A stretch of DNA of 64,000 nt from Deltaproteobacteria bacterium (GTDB taxonomy: Bacteria; Myxococcota_A; UBA9042; PHBI01). Shown piece by piece: positions 42,589-53,000 of the stretch; the first letter of the stretch is position 1, and each line of letters opens with the position of its first letter. The stretch lies in contig JACKFA010000005.1 in NCBI GenBank assembly GCA_020632715.1, forward strand, positions 310,001 to 374,000, written 5' to 3'. The notes beneath the pieces were generated by a model that did not search any database, had not been told where the DNA came from, and worked only from the letters and a program-made list of their open reading frames with translations. The position numbers were made by a program, and so were the translations under genes.

Positions 42589-42603
42589 GTGAACGCCGTT
42601 CAC
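42589..42603. promoter_or_regulatory. Second copy of the 15-bp palindrome
   Basis: This is an exact copy of 42047-42061, GTGAACG-C-CGTTCAC, starting 1 base after the YCII-gene stop codon. It is 129 bases upstream of the sigma-54-like promoter of the Tc-like locus, so it could act on either gene. Confidence 0.45.
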
Positions 42604-42633
42604 GGAGGCGACCTCCAGCCGGTCGCCTCGCTC

Positions 42634-42660
42634 GGACACCTCTACGGGATGTCCGGGACA
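42634..42660 (+). promoter_or_regulatory. Enhancer-like site (GGACAC, 10 nt, TGTCC-N-GGACA)
   Basis: The half-site GGACAC (42634-42639) lies exactly 10 bases before the palindrome TGTCC-G-GGACA (42650-42660), ~77 bp upstream of the -24 element. The same layout with the same spacing is at 49866-49892. It probably binds a sigma-54 enhancer-binding protein (inference). Confidence 0.6.
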
Positions 42661-42731
42661 GCTCGGCCCCGAGGGCCCCCTGCGCGCGCCCCGAGGTCCT
42701 GATTCCAGCGGCGCGGGCGGTCGCGAGCAGA

Positions 42732-42747
42732 TGGTACGGGCCTTGCT
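42732..42747 (+). promoter_or_regulatory. Sigma-54-like -24/-12 promoter
   Basis: TGGTACG-GGCC-TTGCT matches the sigma-54 consensus (TGGCACG, 4 nt, TTGCW) except for one C-to-T change. It is ~105 bases upstream of the lipoprotein gene at 42853, with an enhancer-like palindrome upstream of it. Confidence 0.62.
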
Positions 42748-42852
42748 TTCCGCGAGGCGACCTACCGAACAGCTCGATCGGGACGACGAGAGCGCGACCT
42801 TCGCGCCCCGTCGTCGCGGCGGCCCCGTCGTCCCCTGGAACAGGACCTCCCA

Positions 42853-43557
42853 ATGACCACGACGCTCTCTCCCCACCTCCTCCGGCGCGCGCTGCTCCTC
42901 CTCGCGTCGCTCGGGCTGCTCGCGGCGGCCCCGGCGTGCGGCGGCGACGACAAGAAGGATCCCACCACCTGCACCGCCGGCACCGCCGGCTGCGAGTGCG
43001 CCGCGGGCGGCGAGTGCGGCACGGGCCTCGTCTGCGGCGCCGACAACATGTGCAGCGCCCCGGCCTGCACCGCCGGCACCACCGGCTGCGAGTGCACCGC
43101 GAGCGGCACCTGCTCCGACGCCAGCGACGAGTGCGGCAGCGACAACATGTGCGGCCCGAAGACCACCTGCACGGGCGAGCTCGGCTGCGCCTGCGACGGC
43201 ACCACCTGCGACGAGGGCCTCACCTGCAACGGCGGCCTCTGCACCCAGGCGAACGCGCTCTTCGTCACGCTCTCGGGCGGCGACGCCCGCGCGTGCGACC
43301 TGCGCATCAAGACCACGGGCCGCAAGGTCAAGGACGTGAGCTTCCCGGCCGGCTTCCGCGGCAAGATGCGCACGCGCGACCTCGACACCGCCATCGCCGT
43401 CATCCGCACGACCGACACCGCCATGGACGGCGTCGCGGTCGGGCTCGTCTTCGACGGCGACGACGCCGTCGCCGACGGCGAGGCCACCCTCGAGAGCGCG
43501 ACCTGCTACGACCGCCTCGGCGCCGCCACGACCGCCGTCTCCGCCACCCTCGACTGA
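42853..43557 (+). CDS. Cys-rich lipoprotein, 234 aa, first gene of the Tc-like locus
   Basis: The lipoprotein signal (LASLGLLAAAPAC) is followed by three Cys-rich modules of the form TAGTAGCECAAGGECGTGLV ... ADNMC. The same module type stands at the N termini of the proteins at 50042 and 56371. The C-terminal ~100 residues (ALFVTLSGGDARACDLRIKT ... SATCYDRLGAATTAVSATLD) form a beta-rich domain of unknown family. The gene ends 23 bases before the RHS protein gene and is surely cotranscribed, behind a sigma-54-like promoter. It could be a membrane anchor or an export partner for the RHS protein (inference). Confidence 0.83.
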   Translation: MTTTLSPHLLRRALLLLASLGLLAAAPACGGDDKKDPTTCTAGTAGCECAAGGECGTGLVCGADNMCSAPACTAGTTGCECTASGTCSDASDECGSDNMCGPKTTCTGELGCACDGTTCDEGLTCNGGLCTQANALFVTLSGGDARACDLRIKTTGRKVKDVSFPAGFRGKMRTRDLDTAIAVIRTTDTAMDGVAVGLVFDGDDAVADGEATLESATCYDRLGAATTAVSATLD

Positions 43558-43580
43558 ACGGAACCGAAGGAGAACACCCG

Positions 43581-46500
43581 ATGAAGTTGCGACACGGAAT
43601 CGGCCTCGCCTTCGCGGCGGCCACCCTCGTCTCCACCTCGCTCGCGCACGCCCAGACCGGCGTGTCCGACGACCGCGTCAGCCTCCCCGACGGCCCCGGC
43701 TCGCTCGAGGGCATCGGCGACGACGTGCAGATCAACCCCAACATGGGGCAGATGAACTACGGCATCAACATCGTCACGCCGACGGGCTTCCCCGACCTGA
43801 ACCCGAGCCTCTCCCTGAGCTACAACTCGGGCGCCGGCGGGTCGATCGTGGGCCTCGGCTGGTCGATGGCGATGCCGAGCATCGAGCGCCTCACGCTCCG
43901 CGGCGTGCCGCAGTACACGCTCGACGACGAGTTCCAGGCCGACGGCGCGCAGCTCGTCTACGTCGGCGGCTCCGAGCCGCGCGTCTACCGCGCGCGCTTC
44001 GAGGGGAGCTTCGTCAAGTACTCCTGGTACGGCCACGGGACCGACGGCAAGGGCGGCTACTGGAAGGCCGAGATGCCCGACGGGCACGTCGCCTTCTACG
44101 GCGCCGACGCCGACGGCAACGCGGCGGAAGCGGCGCGCGTCGGCGACGACGCCCTCGGCGTCTTCCGCTACGCCATGGTGACGATGGAGGACGTCTACGG
44201 GCACCACATCGACTACACCTGGGACGACAGCTACGGCGCCGGCACGACGTCGCTCCCGGCGAAGATCGCCTGGGGCCACGACAAGAGCGGCAGCGCCAAC
44301 TACGAGGTGCGCTTCAGCTACGAGGACCGCACCGACTGGCTCTCGAACGCCTCGGGCGGCTTCGAGGAGGTCACGGACGCGCGCCTCGACGAGATCGCCG
44401 TCTACGCGCACGGCACCGCCATCCGGCGCTACGACCTCAAGTACGACGACTACGAGACCTCGGGCGGCTTCTCGCGCCTCTCGCAGGTCCTCCTGCTCGC
44501 CGTCGACGACACGCCGTTCGTGGGGTCGAGCACCTTCAAGTACTCGCGCGCGCTCGGCGCCATCTGCGCCGACGACACCTGCGACAAGCCCTACGTCACC
44601 GAGATGGGCACCATCGACGCCGTCCTGAACACCGGCGACGCGACGCTCGTGGACATCAACGGCGACGCCCTCCCCGACATCATCGACAGCTCGCAGAACG
44701 GCCAGCCGCACCGGATCTTCATCAACACCCTCCACGCCGACGGCAGCCAGGCGTTCGCCGCCCCCTACGACAGCGCCCTCGGCACGCAGACCGGCCACGA
44801 CCTCTCGAGCGTGCAGGTGCAGGTCCTCGACGCGAACGGCGACGGCTTCGCCGACGTCATGAACGCCTCGACCGGCGACATCCTCTTCAACACGGGCGCC
44901 GGCGACTGGAGCTCGAAGGTCAACGTCTGGCCGCAGGACGACAGCGGCCTCCCGAGCTCCGAGGCGTCGCTCGCCGCGCTGCGCTTCATGGACTTCGACA
45001 ACGACCACAGGATCGACCTCATCGGCAGCACCGGCACGGGCAACGGCAACACGACCACCATCTACCGCAACATGGGCGACGGGTTCGCCGTCGCGAGCGG
45101 CACCGAGGACCTCGAGACGGGCTTCGACGGCGGCGCCACCGAGCTCAACGACTTCAACGGCGACGGGCTCCTCGACGCGGTCAAGGTCGGCCAGAGCCAG
45201 GTCACCTACCAGCTGAACCTCGGCTGGGGGCGCTGGTCGGAGACGCGCACGGCCGGGAACTTCAGCTTCACGGCGCAGGAGGCCATCGACGCCGAGCTCG
45301 AGGACATGAACGGCGACGGCCTCGCCGACCTCGTGCTCGTCGGGTCGGACCAGGTGCAGATCTGGATCAACCGCAACGGGCGCGACTTCGACGCGAGCCC
45401 GCAGGTCCTCACGAGCGCGAGCGTCGTCGGCGGGATCCCGACGAAGGGCACGAACACGGTCGTCCTCATGGCCGACATGAACGGCAACGGCACGAGCGAC
45501 ATCGTGTGGATCACGCCCGGCGAGCCCGTGCGCTCGCTCGAGCTCTACCCGGTGAAGCCGAACCTCATCTCCGAGATCGACAACGGCCTCGGCACGCAGA
45601 TGACCGTCGTCTACGGCACGAGCGTGCACCACATGGCCGTCGACGCCGAGGCCGGGCGGGAGTGGAGCTACAAGATCCCCTTCCCGAACATCGTGGTCGA
45701 CTCGATCACCGAGAAGGAGCTGCTCACGGGCGTCAGCATGACGCAGACCTTCAACTACCATGACGGCTACTACGACGGCGTGGAGAAGAGCTTCCGCGGC
45801 TACGAGAACGTCGAGCAGGGCTTCTCGGGGGACGACCAGCTCGAGGCCGGCGAGGCGCGCATGACCTACGAGCTCGGCGCCGACCCCTACGACCCCTACG
45901 TGGCCGGCAACCTCGCCACGCGCGAGGCGCTCTCCGACGGGCGCTCCATCCAGTTCGTGCAGAACACGTTCGAGGACTGCCCGCTCACCGGGATCCCGAC
46001 CTCGGGCCTGCGCTTCCCGATCCGCTTCACCTGCCAGACGGCGGTCGAGACGCAGATCCGCGAGGGGCGCCCCGAGGCCGAGTGGGCGCACCTCATGCAG
46101 ACCAGCGAGTACGACGGCTACGGCAACGTCGTGGTGATGGTCGACCACGGCGTCGTGGCCATCGGCGCCGGCGGCTGCGGCACGAGCGAGCTCACGGCGG
46201 GCGAGAACGGCCAGCCGAGCGGCGCCGACTGCACCGGCGACGAGCACACCGAGGAGACGACCTACGTCGCGCCCGACCACACCGGCGGGCGCTGGATCCT
46301 GAACGCCGTCGCCAGCACGAAGACCTGGGACGGCCCCGACGGCGACGACTACGCCGAGACGAAGAACTACTACGACGGCGACGACTTCGTCGGGCTCTCG
46401 CTCGGCGAGCTCACGCACGGCTTCGTGTCGCGCACGACCGCGCGCGTCGACGCGAGCGGGAAGACCATCGACAGCATCCGCCAGCGCCGCGACGCCGACG

Positions 46501-49500
46501 GGAACGAGGTCGAGGAGCTCGACCCGATGGGGGTCGTCGGCGGCGACACGCACCGCACGACGCTCACCTACTCGGACGACGGGCAGCGCCTCGTCGCGAC
46601 GGAGCTGCACCTCACCGACGCGGACGGCGAGCCCTACACGCTGAAGCGCGCGTACAACTACGACTCGACCTGGGACCAGGTCGCGGTCCTGAACGACTGG
46701 ACCGTCTACCAGGACGGCGCGGCCGTCACGGCGCTCAACACGACGTCCTACTCGTACGACGCGTTCGGCCGGCCGAAGTCGGTCGTGTACTCGGGCGGTG
46801 ACACGGGCGCCTCGCCGACGGTCGAGCACAGCTACGAGCTCGGGAGCCCGAGCCGCATCGTGACGAAGACGCGGAGCCAGGTCGGCGGCGCGCAGGACGT
46901 CGTGCGCGTGACGTGCGTCGACGGCCGCGGCCGGATCTACCAGAAGAAGACCAAGAACGACGACGACACCTGGCAGGTCGACGGCTACACGGTCTTCGCG
47001 TCGGGCGGCGACAACACGCGCCGCCAGTACCAGCCCTACGTCTCGGACAACGACGGCTGCGACGACGCGCCGCCCGCCGGCACGCTCTACACGAAGACCT
47101 TCTACGACGCGCTCTCGCGCCCGACGAAGACCGAGTACCCCGACGGCCAGGGCGGGTTCGTCTCCGGGCACGTCGAGTACTGGCCGCTCTACACGGTCGA
47201 CTACGAGATCGAGGACGAGGACGCGACGAACGCGAACTACGACACGCCGCAGGTCACGAAGGTCGACGGGCGGGCGCGCGTGGTGGCGATCGGCCGCGTG
47301 CCGAGCGCCGGCGCCGAGCCCGAGTGGTGGCACCTGACCTTCGACGGGCAGGGCTACCCGCAGGACGTCATCGACCCGCACGGCAACAAGCACACGCAGA
47401 CCTACGACGTGCTCGGCCACGTGACGAAGGTCGTCGACCCCGACCGCGGCACCATCGACTACACCTACGACGACCTCGGCAACATGACGAGCCGCACGGA
47501 CGCCCGCGGCGTGACGACGCGCTTCGAGTACGACGGCGTCGGGCGGATCCTCTCGCGCTGGGTCGACGGCGACCGCGAGGGGACCGAGGTGAGCTACCAG
47601 TGGGACCTCGCCGACGGCTGCCCCGCCGGCTGCGAGCTCACCGCGAACCAGGTGGTCGCGGTGCGCTACCCGACGCCCGCCGGTGAGGCCACCGAGTGGC
47701 ACGGCTTCGACATGCGCGGCCGCGTGACGCACGTCTCCCGCGAGGTCGCGGGCCGCACGCTCACGATCGAGAACGTCTACGACAACGCGGACCGCCTCAT
47801 CCAGAACAAGCTCCCGGGCGGCTTCTCGGTGACCTACACCCTCGACGACGGCGACCACGTCACGGCCATCCCGGGCTTCGTCGACAGCATCACGACGGAC
47901 GCGCGCACCGACGTGTCCGGGGTCACCTTCGCGAACGGCGTCACGGTGAGCCAGGACTTCGACCACCGCCGCCGCATCACGGGCTGGCACGTGAAGGACG
48001 CGTCGAACGGGATCGTCGCCGGGCTCGCGTTCACCCGCGACATCCAGGGCCGCATCGTCGAGGTCGCGGACGAGGCCGCCCCGGTCACCGGGCCGAGCCA
48101 GAACGCCGCGTACACCTACGACGCGTACGGCCGCCTCGTCGAGGCCGACCTCGACCTCGGGAAGGACGACGAGGACATCCTCACCTACGGCTACGACGCC
48201 ATCGACAACCTGACGACGCGCGAGTCGACGGGCGCGAGCCCGCTCGACGACGGCACGCGCACGCTGAGCGCCACGAAGCCGCACGCGGTCACGCAGGTCG
48301 GCGAGACGATGATCGACTACGACGCCGCGGGGAACGTCATCGCGCGCGGCGAGCAGGCCTTCGAGTGGGACGGCTACGGGCGCCTCGCGACGGTCATGGA
48401 GGGCGAGGACACCGTCGCGCAGCACGTCTACGGCGACGGCTCCGAGCGCGTCTGGTCGCGCTCGGACGACGTCACGACGTGGTTCCTGTCGGACAGCTTC
48501 GAGATCAACGACGGCGTCGGCACGTTCTACGTGAAGCTCGGCGACCAGAGCGTCGCGCGCCACGACTACGCGGACACCGCCGTGCTCGTGCTCTCCGACG
48601 TGGCGCCGGTCACGGACGGCGGCGACAGCGTCACCGTCGCGGGCGACGACCGCATCGACGCCGCGGACGCCTGGATCGCCTACGCCGCCGACAAGGGCTT
48701 CATCACGCTCGCGAGCGGCGCGCCGACGCCGTCTTCGGCCGACGAGCTGCTCTCGGCGAGCGCGGCGCTGAGCCTCATCGACTGGGGTGAGCGCACGACC
48801 TGGCTCCTCCGCAACCACGTCGACACCGTCGTCGCCGTGACCGACGAGGACGGCGCCGTCGTCGAGCGCAGCCTCCGCTACCCGTTCGGCCTCCCGCGCT
48901 GGTCGTCGACGAACGCGGCCGAGCCGTTCGGCTTCACCGACAAGCGGACGGACCCGGCGAGCGGCCTGGTGCACATCGGGCAGCGCCAGTACGACCCGCT
49001 CCTCGCGCGCTGGAACGCGGTCGACCCGAAGTACGAGACCATCGACTCGGAGGACGAGTTCTCGGAGGGCCCGTGGGAGGCGTTCGGCGGGTACAGCTAC
49101 ATCCAGAACAACCCCGTCGAGGGCCAGGACGAGACCGGCATGAACCGCCTCTCGGACTACCAGTGGCAGATGGTGCGCAGCGTGCTCCCGCTGTTCGCCG
49201 CGTCCATCGGCGCCGGCTACCAGCCCTCGAAGCGCGAGACCGTCAACGCGATCACCGCCATCAACGAGGTGACCGTCGACGGGATCACCACGCTCGACCA
49301 GGTGTTCAGCTTCGTCCACCTGAACCTCGACACCATCATCTCCGAGGGCGTCGAGCGCGCCGTCGACAGCGGCAACCAGACCAAGGAGACCAACGAGATC
49401 AACCTCCTCCGCGACGTGGCGGGCGCCGACGAGTCCTACTCCGCGCCGAAGAGCGGCACGCAGCAGCGCTCGTCCGGCTTCCGCCCGCTCGAGATGATGG

Positions 49501-49808
49501 ACCAGCCGCTGCGAGCGCCGCAGTCGCTCGTGTCGAAGGGAACCGGGAAGAGCTCGTTCGTGCAGCAGCTGCAGACGGGGCTCATCCTCGAGGACACCGT
49601 CATCGACGACATCGTGAGCGAGATGAACAACGTGAAGCCGCCCCCGAAGGGCAACGGCCCGCGCGTCATCCCGAAGGCGCCGCCGCGTGACAAGGTCGTC
49701 CAGACGCGGAACCGGAGCGGGAAGCCCGCCCCGCCGCCGCGGAACCAGGTGAAGCGGGGCGCCCCGAAGCCGCCGCCGCGTCCGCAGGGTGGTGGCGGGA
49801 AGGAGTAG
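43581..49808 (+). CDS. Exported SpvB/FG-GAP/TcdB-mid/RHS protein (TcB-TcC-like), 2075 aa
   Basis: A Sec signal peptide (MKLRHGIGLAFAAATLVSTS, cut near AHA) precedes the TcB-type order. SpvB domain ~35-330 (GGSIVGLGWSMAMPSIERLT). FG-GAP/VCBS repeats ~347-647 (DINGDALPDI, DANGDGFADV, DMNGDGLADL). TcdB-middle-like segment ~660-753 (SYKIPFPNIVV, YHDGYYDGVEKSFRGYENVE). RHS/YD repeats ~1040-1706. RHS core ~1727-1855 (FTDKRTDPASGLVHIGQRQY, then YSYIQNNPVEGQDETGM, where DPxG is replaced by DETG). A private 220-residue C terminus ends in Pro/Arg-rich PPPRNQ and PPPRPQ motifs. In Tc toxins TcB-TcC forms a cocoon enclosing the toxic C-terminal region. Fusion of both into one chain with a signal peptide is unlike secreted insecticidal Tc toxins. 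Confidence 0.88.
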   Translation: MKLRHGIGLAFAAATLVSTSLAHAQTGVSDDRVSLPDGPGSLEGIGDDVQINPNMGQMNYGINIVTPTGFPDLNPSLSLSYNSGAGGSIVGLGWSMAMPSIERLTLRGVPQYTLDDEFQADGAQLVYVGGSEPRVYRARFEGSFVKYSWYGHGTDGKGGYWKAEMPDGHVAFYGADADGNAAEAARVGDDALGVFRYAMVTMEDVYGHHIDYTWDDSYGAGTTSLPAKIAWGHDKSGSANYEVRFSYEDRTDWLSNASGGFEEVTDARLDEIAVYAHGTAIRRYDLKYDDYETSGGFSRLSQVLLLAVDDTPFVGSSTFKYSRALGAICADDTCDKPYVTEMGTIDAVLNTGDATLVDINGDALPDIIDSSQNGQPHRIFINTLHADGSQAFAAPYDSALGTQTGHDLSSVQVQVLDANGDGFADVMNASTGDILFNTGAGDWSSKVNVWPQDDSGLPSSEASLAALRFMDFDNDHRIDLIGSTGTGNGNTTTIYRNMGDGFAVASGTEDLETGFDGGATELNDFNGDGLLDAVKVGQSQVTYQLNLGWGRWSETRTAGNFSFTAQEAIDAELEDMNGDGLADLVLVGSDQVQIWINRNGRDFDASPQVLTSASVVGGIPTKGTNTVVLMADMNGNGTSDIVWITPGEPVRSLELYPVKPNLISEIDNGLGTQMTVVYGTSVHHMAVDAEAGREWSYKIPFPNIVVDSITEKELLTGVSMTQTFNYHDGYYDGVEKSFRGYENVEQGFSGDDQLEAGEARMTYELGADPYDPYVAGNLATREALSDGRSIQFVQNTFEDCPLTGIPTSGLRFPIRFTCQTAVETQIREGRPEAEWAHLMQTSEYDGYGNVVVMVDHGVVAIGAGGCGTSELTAGENGQPSGADCTGDEHTEETTYVAPDHTGGRWILNAVASTKTWDGPDGDDYAETKNYYDGDDFVGLSLGELTHGFVSRTTARVDASGKTIDSIRQRRDADGNEVEELDPMGVVGGDTHRTTLTYSDDGQRLVATELHLTDADGEPYTLKRAYNYDSTWDQVAVLNDWTVYQDGAAVTALNTTSYSYDAFGRPKSVVYSGGDTGASPTVEHSYELGSPSRIVTKTRSQVGGAQDVVRVTCVDGRGRIYQKKTKNDDDTWQVDGYTVFASGGDNTRRQYQPYVSDNDGCDDAPPAGTLYTKTFYDALSRPTKTEYPDGQGGFVSGHVEYWPLYTVDYEIEDEDATNANYDTPQVTKVDGRARVVAIGRVPSAGAEPEWWHLTFDGQGYPQDVIDPHGNKHTQTYDVLGHVTKVVDPDRGTIDYTYDDLGNMTSRTDARGVTTRFEYDGVGRILSRWVDGDREGTEVSYQWDLADGCPAGCELTANQVVAVRYPTPAGEATEWHGFDMRGRVTHVSREVAGRTLTIENVYDNADRLIQNKLPGGFSVTYTLDDGDHVTAIPGFVDSITTDARTDVSGVTFANGVTVSQDFDHRRRITGWHVKDASNGIVAGLAFTRDIQGRIVEVADEAAPVTGPSQNAAYTYDAYGRLVEADLDLGKDDEDILTYGYDAIDNLTTRESTGASPLDDGTRTLSATKPHAVTQVGETMIDYDAAGNVIARGEQAFEWDGYGRLATVMEGEDTVAQHVYGDGSERVWSRSDDVTTWFLSDSFEINDGVGTFYVKLGDQSVARHDYADTAVLVLSDVAPVTDGGDSVTVAGDDRIDAADAWIAYAADKGFITLASGAPTPSSADELLSASAALSLIDWGERTTWLLRNHVDTVVAVTDEDGAVVERSLRYPFGLPRWSSTNAAEPFGFTDKRTDPASGLVHIGQRQYDPLLARWNAVDPKYETIDSEDEFSEGPWEAFGGYSYIQNNPVEGQDETGMNRLSDYQWQMVRSVLPLFAASIGAGYQPSKRETVNAITAINEVTVDGITTLDQVFSFVHLNLDTIISEGVERAVDSGNQTKETNEINLLRDVAGADESYSAPKSGTQQRSSGFRPLEMMDQPLRAPQSLVSKGTGKSSFVQQLQTGLILEDTVIDDIVSEMNNVKPPPKGNGPRVIPKAPPRDKVVQTRNRSGKPAPPPRNQVKRGAPKPPPRPQGGGGKE

Positions 49809-49825
49809 CCCCCGCCGCGCTCGGC

Positions 49826-49853
49826 CGACCCCGGGGGCTCGCTCCCGGGGTCG
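49826..49853 (+). terminator. Hairpin downstream of the RHS gene
   Basis: CGACCCCGGG (49826-49835) pairs perfectly with CCCGGGGTCG (49844-49853) across an 8-base loop, 17 bases after the stop codon. There is no T tract, so termination may be weak or factor-assisted. Confidence 0.5.
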
Positions 49854-49865
49854 GTCGCGCCACCC

Positions 49866-49892
49866 GGACACCCGCCCGCCCTGTCCCGGACA
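49866..49892 (+). promoter_or_regulatory. Enhancer-like site, second copy
   Basis: GGACAC (49866-49871), 10 bases, then TGTCC-C-GGACA (49882-49892). This repeats the arrangement and spacing at 42634-42660. It lies ~57 bp upstream of a sigma-54-like -24 element. Confidence 0.62.
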
Positions 49893-49943
49893 GCGGCGGG
49901 CGGTGTCGCGTCGGCCCGACGGCCATCCAGGCCACCCAGGCGG

Positions 49944-49958
49944 TGGCACGCTCCTTGC
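49944..49958 (+). promoter_or_regulatory. Sigma-54 -24/-12 promoter
   Basis: TGGCACG-CTCC-TTGC is a perfect match to the sigma-54 consensus, 84 bases upstream of the 2031-aa lipoprotein gene. With the enhancer-like site upstream it forms a complete sigma-54 control region. Confidence 0.72.
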
Positions 49959-50041
49959 GCTAGCCGGCAGCGGCGCCGTGTGCGCCGCCCCATCGACATC
50001 CCGCGAACCCGCCCCGGCGGAAGCCCCCGGAGACCCCGCTC

Positions 50042-53000
50042 ATGAGAGCCAGCCTCCTCTCGATCCTCGCCCTCCTCGCCCTCCTCGCCGTCCCGGCGTG
50101 CGGCGACGACGGCGGTAGCAGCTGCACCAAGGGCACGGCCCTCTGCGGCTGCGTCGACAACGCCTGCCCCGGCGGGTCCGACCTCGCCTGCGTGAACGAC
50201 ATGTGCATCGCGCCGGGCTGCGACATCGGCGCGGAGGACTGCTACTGCCAGTCCAACGGCACCTGCGACACGGGCCTCGTGTGCGACGGCGCGAGCGACC
50301 AGTGCAAGTCCCCGGCGGCCGTCTGCACGGCCGGCCAGGAGGGCTGCCCCTGCGGGACGGGCGACCGCTGCGGCATCAACGCGCGCGGCGAAGAGCTCGC
50401 CTGCCAGGACAGCATGTGCGTCGCGACGTCGTGCAGCCCCGGCGACGCAGGCTGCACCTGCATCGGCGGCCTCACGTGCGTCGAGGGCGCGACCTGCGAG
50501 GGCGGCTACTGTGTCAGCGACGACTGCATCGCGGGGAGCCTCAACTGCCCCTGCCAGAACGGGCTCTGCTCGCCGACGCTCACGTGCCGCGACAACGCCG
50601 TCTGCGTGGACGCGACGGGCTACTCGGGCGGCCCCTGCAACAGCGACGGCACGTGCGAGCGCGGCAACCAGTGCGTGTCCGGGCTCTGCACGCCGTGCCT
50701 CCTCGGGGTCGCGGGGTGCCAGTGCACGGACGCCGACAAGTGCGTCGGCGGCAGCACCTGCGCGAACGGCCAGTGCCTCTCGGCGAGCGAGGTCACGGGC
50801 ACGGTCCCCGACGACCCGACCTGCTACACGCCGTGCAAGAAGGGCTTCCTCGACGGGAGCACGTGGCGCGCGTGCGACTCCGAGGGGCTCATGGAGGGCT
50901 GCGTCGACGACCTCGTCTGCCGCGAGGGGAGCTGCCTCGCCGCGGACGCCGAGATCCCGACCTGCAGCCACGACTACGACTGCTACGACTACCAGGCGTG
51001 CATGAACGGCCGCTGCGTGTCGAACTGCGAGACCGACGGCGACTGCCTGAACGGCGCCGAGTGCTTCATGAAGGTCTGCCGCAAGACCTGCACCGGGACC
51101 GACCAGTCGAACTGCACCGGCGACACCTACTGCGACATCCAGGGCGACGGCTCGACCGGGCACTGCCTCGCCGAGACGCCGCGCCCCGACGGGATGGAGA
51201 AGCAGACCGAGGTCCTCGGCGGCGTCGTCGTGAGCCCGAAGGCGTTCGACCTGTCGAACGTGACGACCTCGGTCACGTTCACGGTCGAGAACGACAGCGA
51301 CGCCTTCACGACCGTGCGCGTGCGGAAGTACGAGCACCTCGCGCGCTTCGACGACGGCACGAGCGAGTCGCTGACCGACTACGACGACGACGACGCCTGC
51401 GACCCGGCGTCCGACTGCCCGCTCTACTGGCTCCAGATGGCCGCGAACGGCGACGAGCCGGTCGCGACGCAGGAGCTGTCGGTGCTCGTCGAGGCCCACG
51501 GGAAGGCGACCATCCGCGTCGCGAACGCCGGCGGCGCCTCGGCCGTCAGCTGGACGGGCACGCTCCAGGTCATCACGGACAACGGCCCCGACACGGTCAC
51601 CCTCACGTACGCCGAGCGGCCCGACGGGCAGTGGCGTGGTACAGCGTACTACTACAACTTCTTCAACGACGAGAACCTCGCCGCGTGGGCCGCGGACCGC
51701 ACGAACACGCAGCTCCAGGGGAAGATCCGGAACGCCTTCATGCAGCGCTGGTCGGCCTTCCGGCGCGGCGACCTGACCTGGGACGAGATGCAGGCGGTCA
51801 TGACCGGCACCGAGACGGGCTCGTGGGAGAACGCGTCGGAGGCGTCGGACTGCCTCTTCGACGCCTGCTACTTCTACGACGGCTCGTCGAGCGGCGTGGG
51901 CGACTACTCCTCGGACACCTCGCTGAACCCGATCCCGTCGGGCGTGACCGAGCTCCCGTTCGCGATGAACCTCTTCCAGCCCGACCCGTTCACGGCCCCC
52001 GGGACGCTCCGCGGCCGCATCGAGAGCTCGGGGACGCTCCACTACGCCGGCGACCCGGCGGTCGAGCTCGTGTTCGAGTCGAGCCCCGACAACTGCGACG
52101 TGACCGACCAGGACGGCGTGTGCCTCTCCCGCATCGCCACGTTCTCCGCGCAGATCGACGTGGGCGGGCGCTACCGCACGACCGACACCGACACGACCTG
52201 CGCCGCGCGCGCCGGCGACGGCTACGTGCAGTTCGCGATCCCCTGGCTCATCCCGGGCTTCGACCGCGACACCTACTCCGACGACGAGACCGGCCTCCTC
52301 TACCGCTACGAGTGCCGCGACGGCGTGCTCCCGGTCGACACCACGGAGGCCGTCGACCCGGACCTCGCGCTCGTCGACAACCTCTCGCTCGCGGCGTCGA
52401 ACCCGATCCCCGACGGGCGCACGCGCCACCGCACGCTGACGCTCCTCGACGGCGTGCTGGTCAACCAGTCGACCATGGTCATCGTGTTCCAGGAGATCAT
52501 GGACTCCTTCCTCGACGAGGGCGACACGAGCGGGATCCGCGCGTACGGCTACCTCGTGCTCGAGAAGAAGCCGGTCGACCTCGACACGGAGGACGACGAC
52601 CGCGACGGCACGCCCAACGACTACGAGGGCTCGGCGGTCGAGGACACGCGCACCGATCCGGACGGGATCCTCGGGGTGCAGTGCTCCGCCGACCTCCTCG
52701 AGGAGATCCTCGGGAAGAACGTCGCGCTCACCGCGAACAACGCGCCGAAGGTCATCTCGACGCTCATCGACGGCGTGCCGTCGACGGCGAGCCTCGACCC
52801 GATCACCACGAGCACGGCCGAGCAGGTGCACTACTTCTGCGAGGACACGGGGCGCTTCGACGGCGGGCCCTTCAACGAGACGCAGCACGGGATCTCGCTC
52901 GGCGCGGGCAACACGAACAACTGCGCCCTCGCCTTCGACGGCGCGTGCGAGGACGGCGGCCCGAACTCGACGAGCTCGCAGTGCGCGCTCGGCGCGGACC

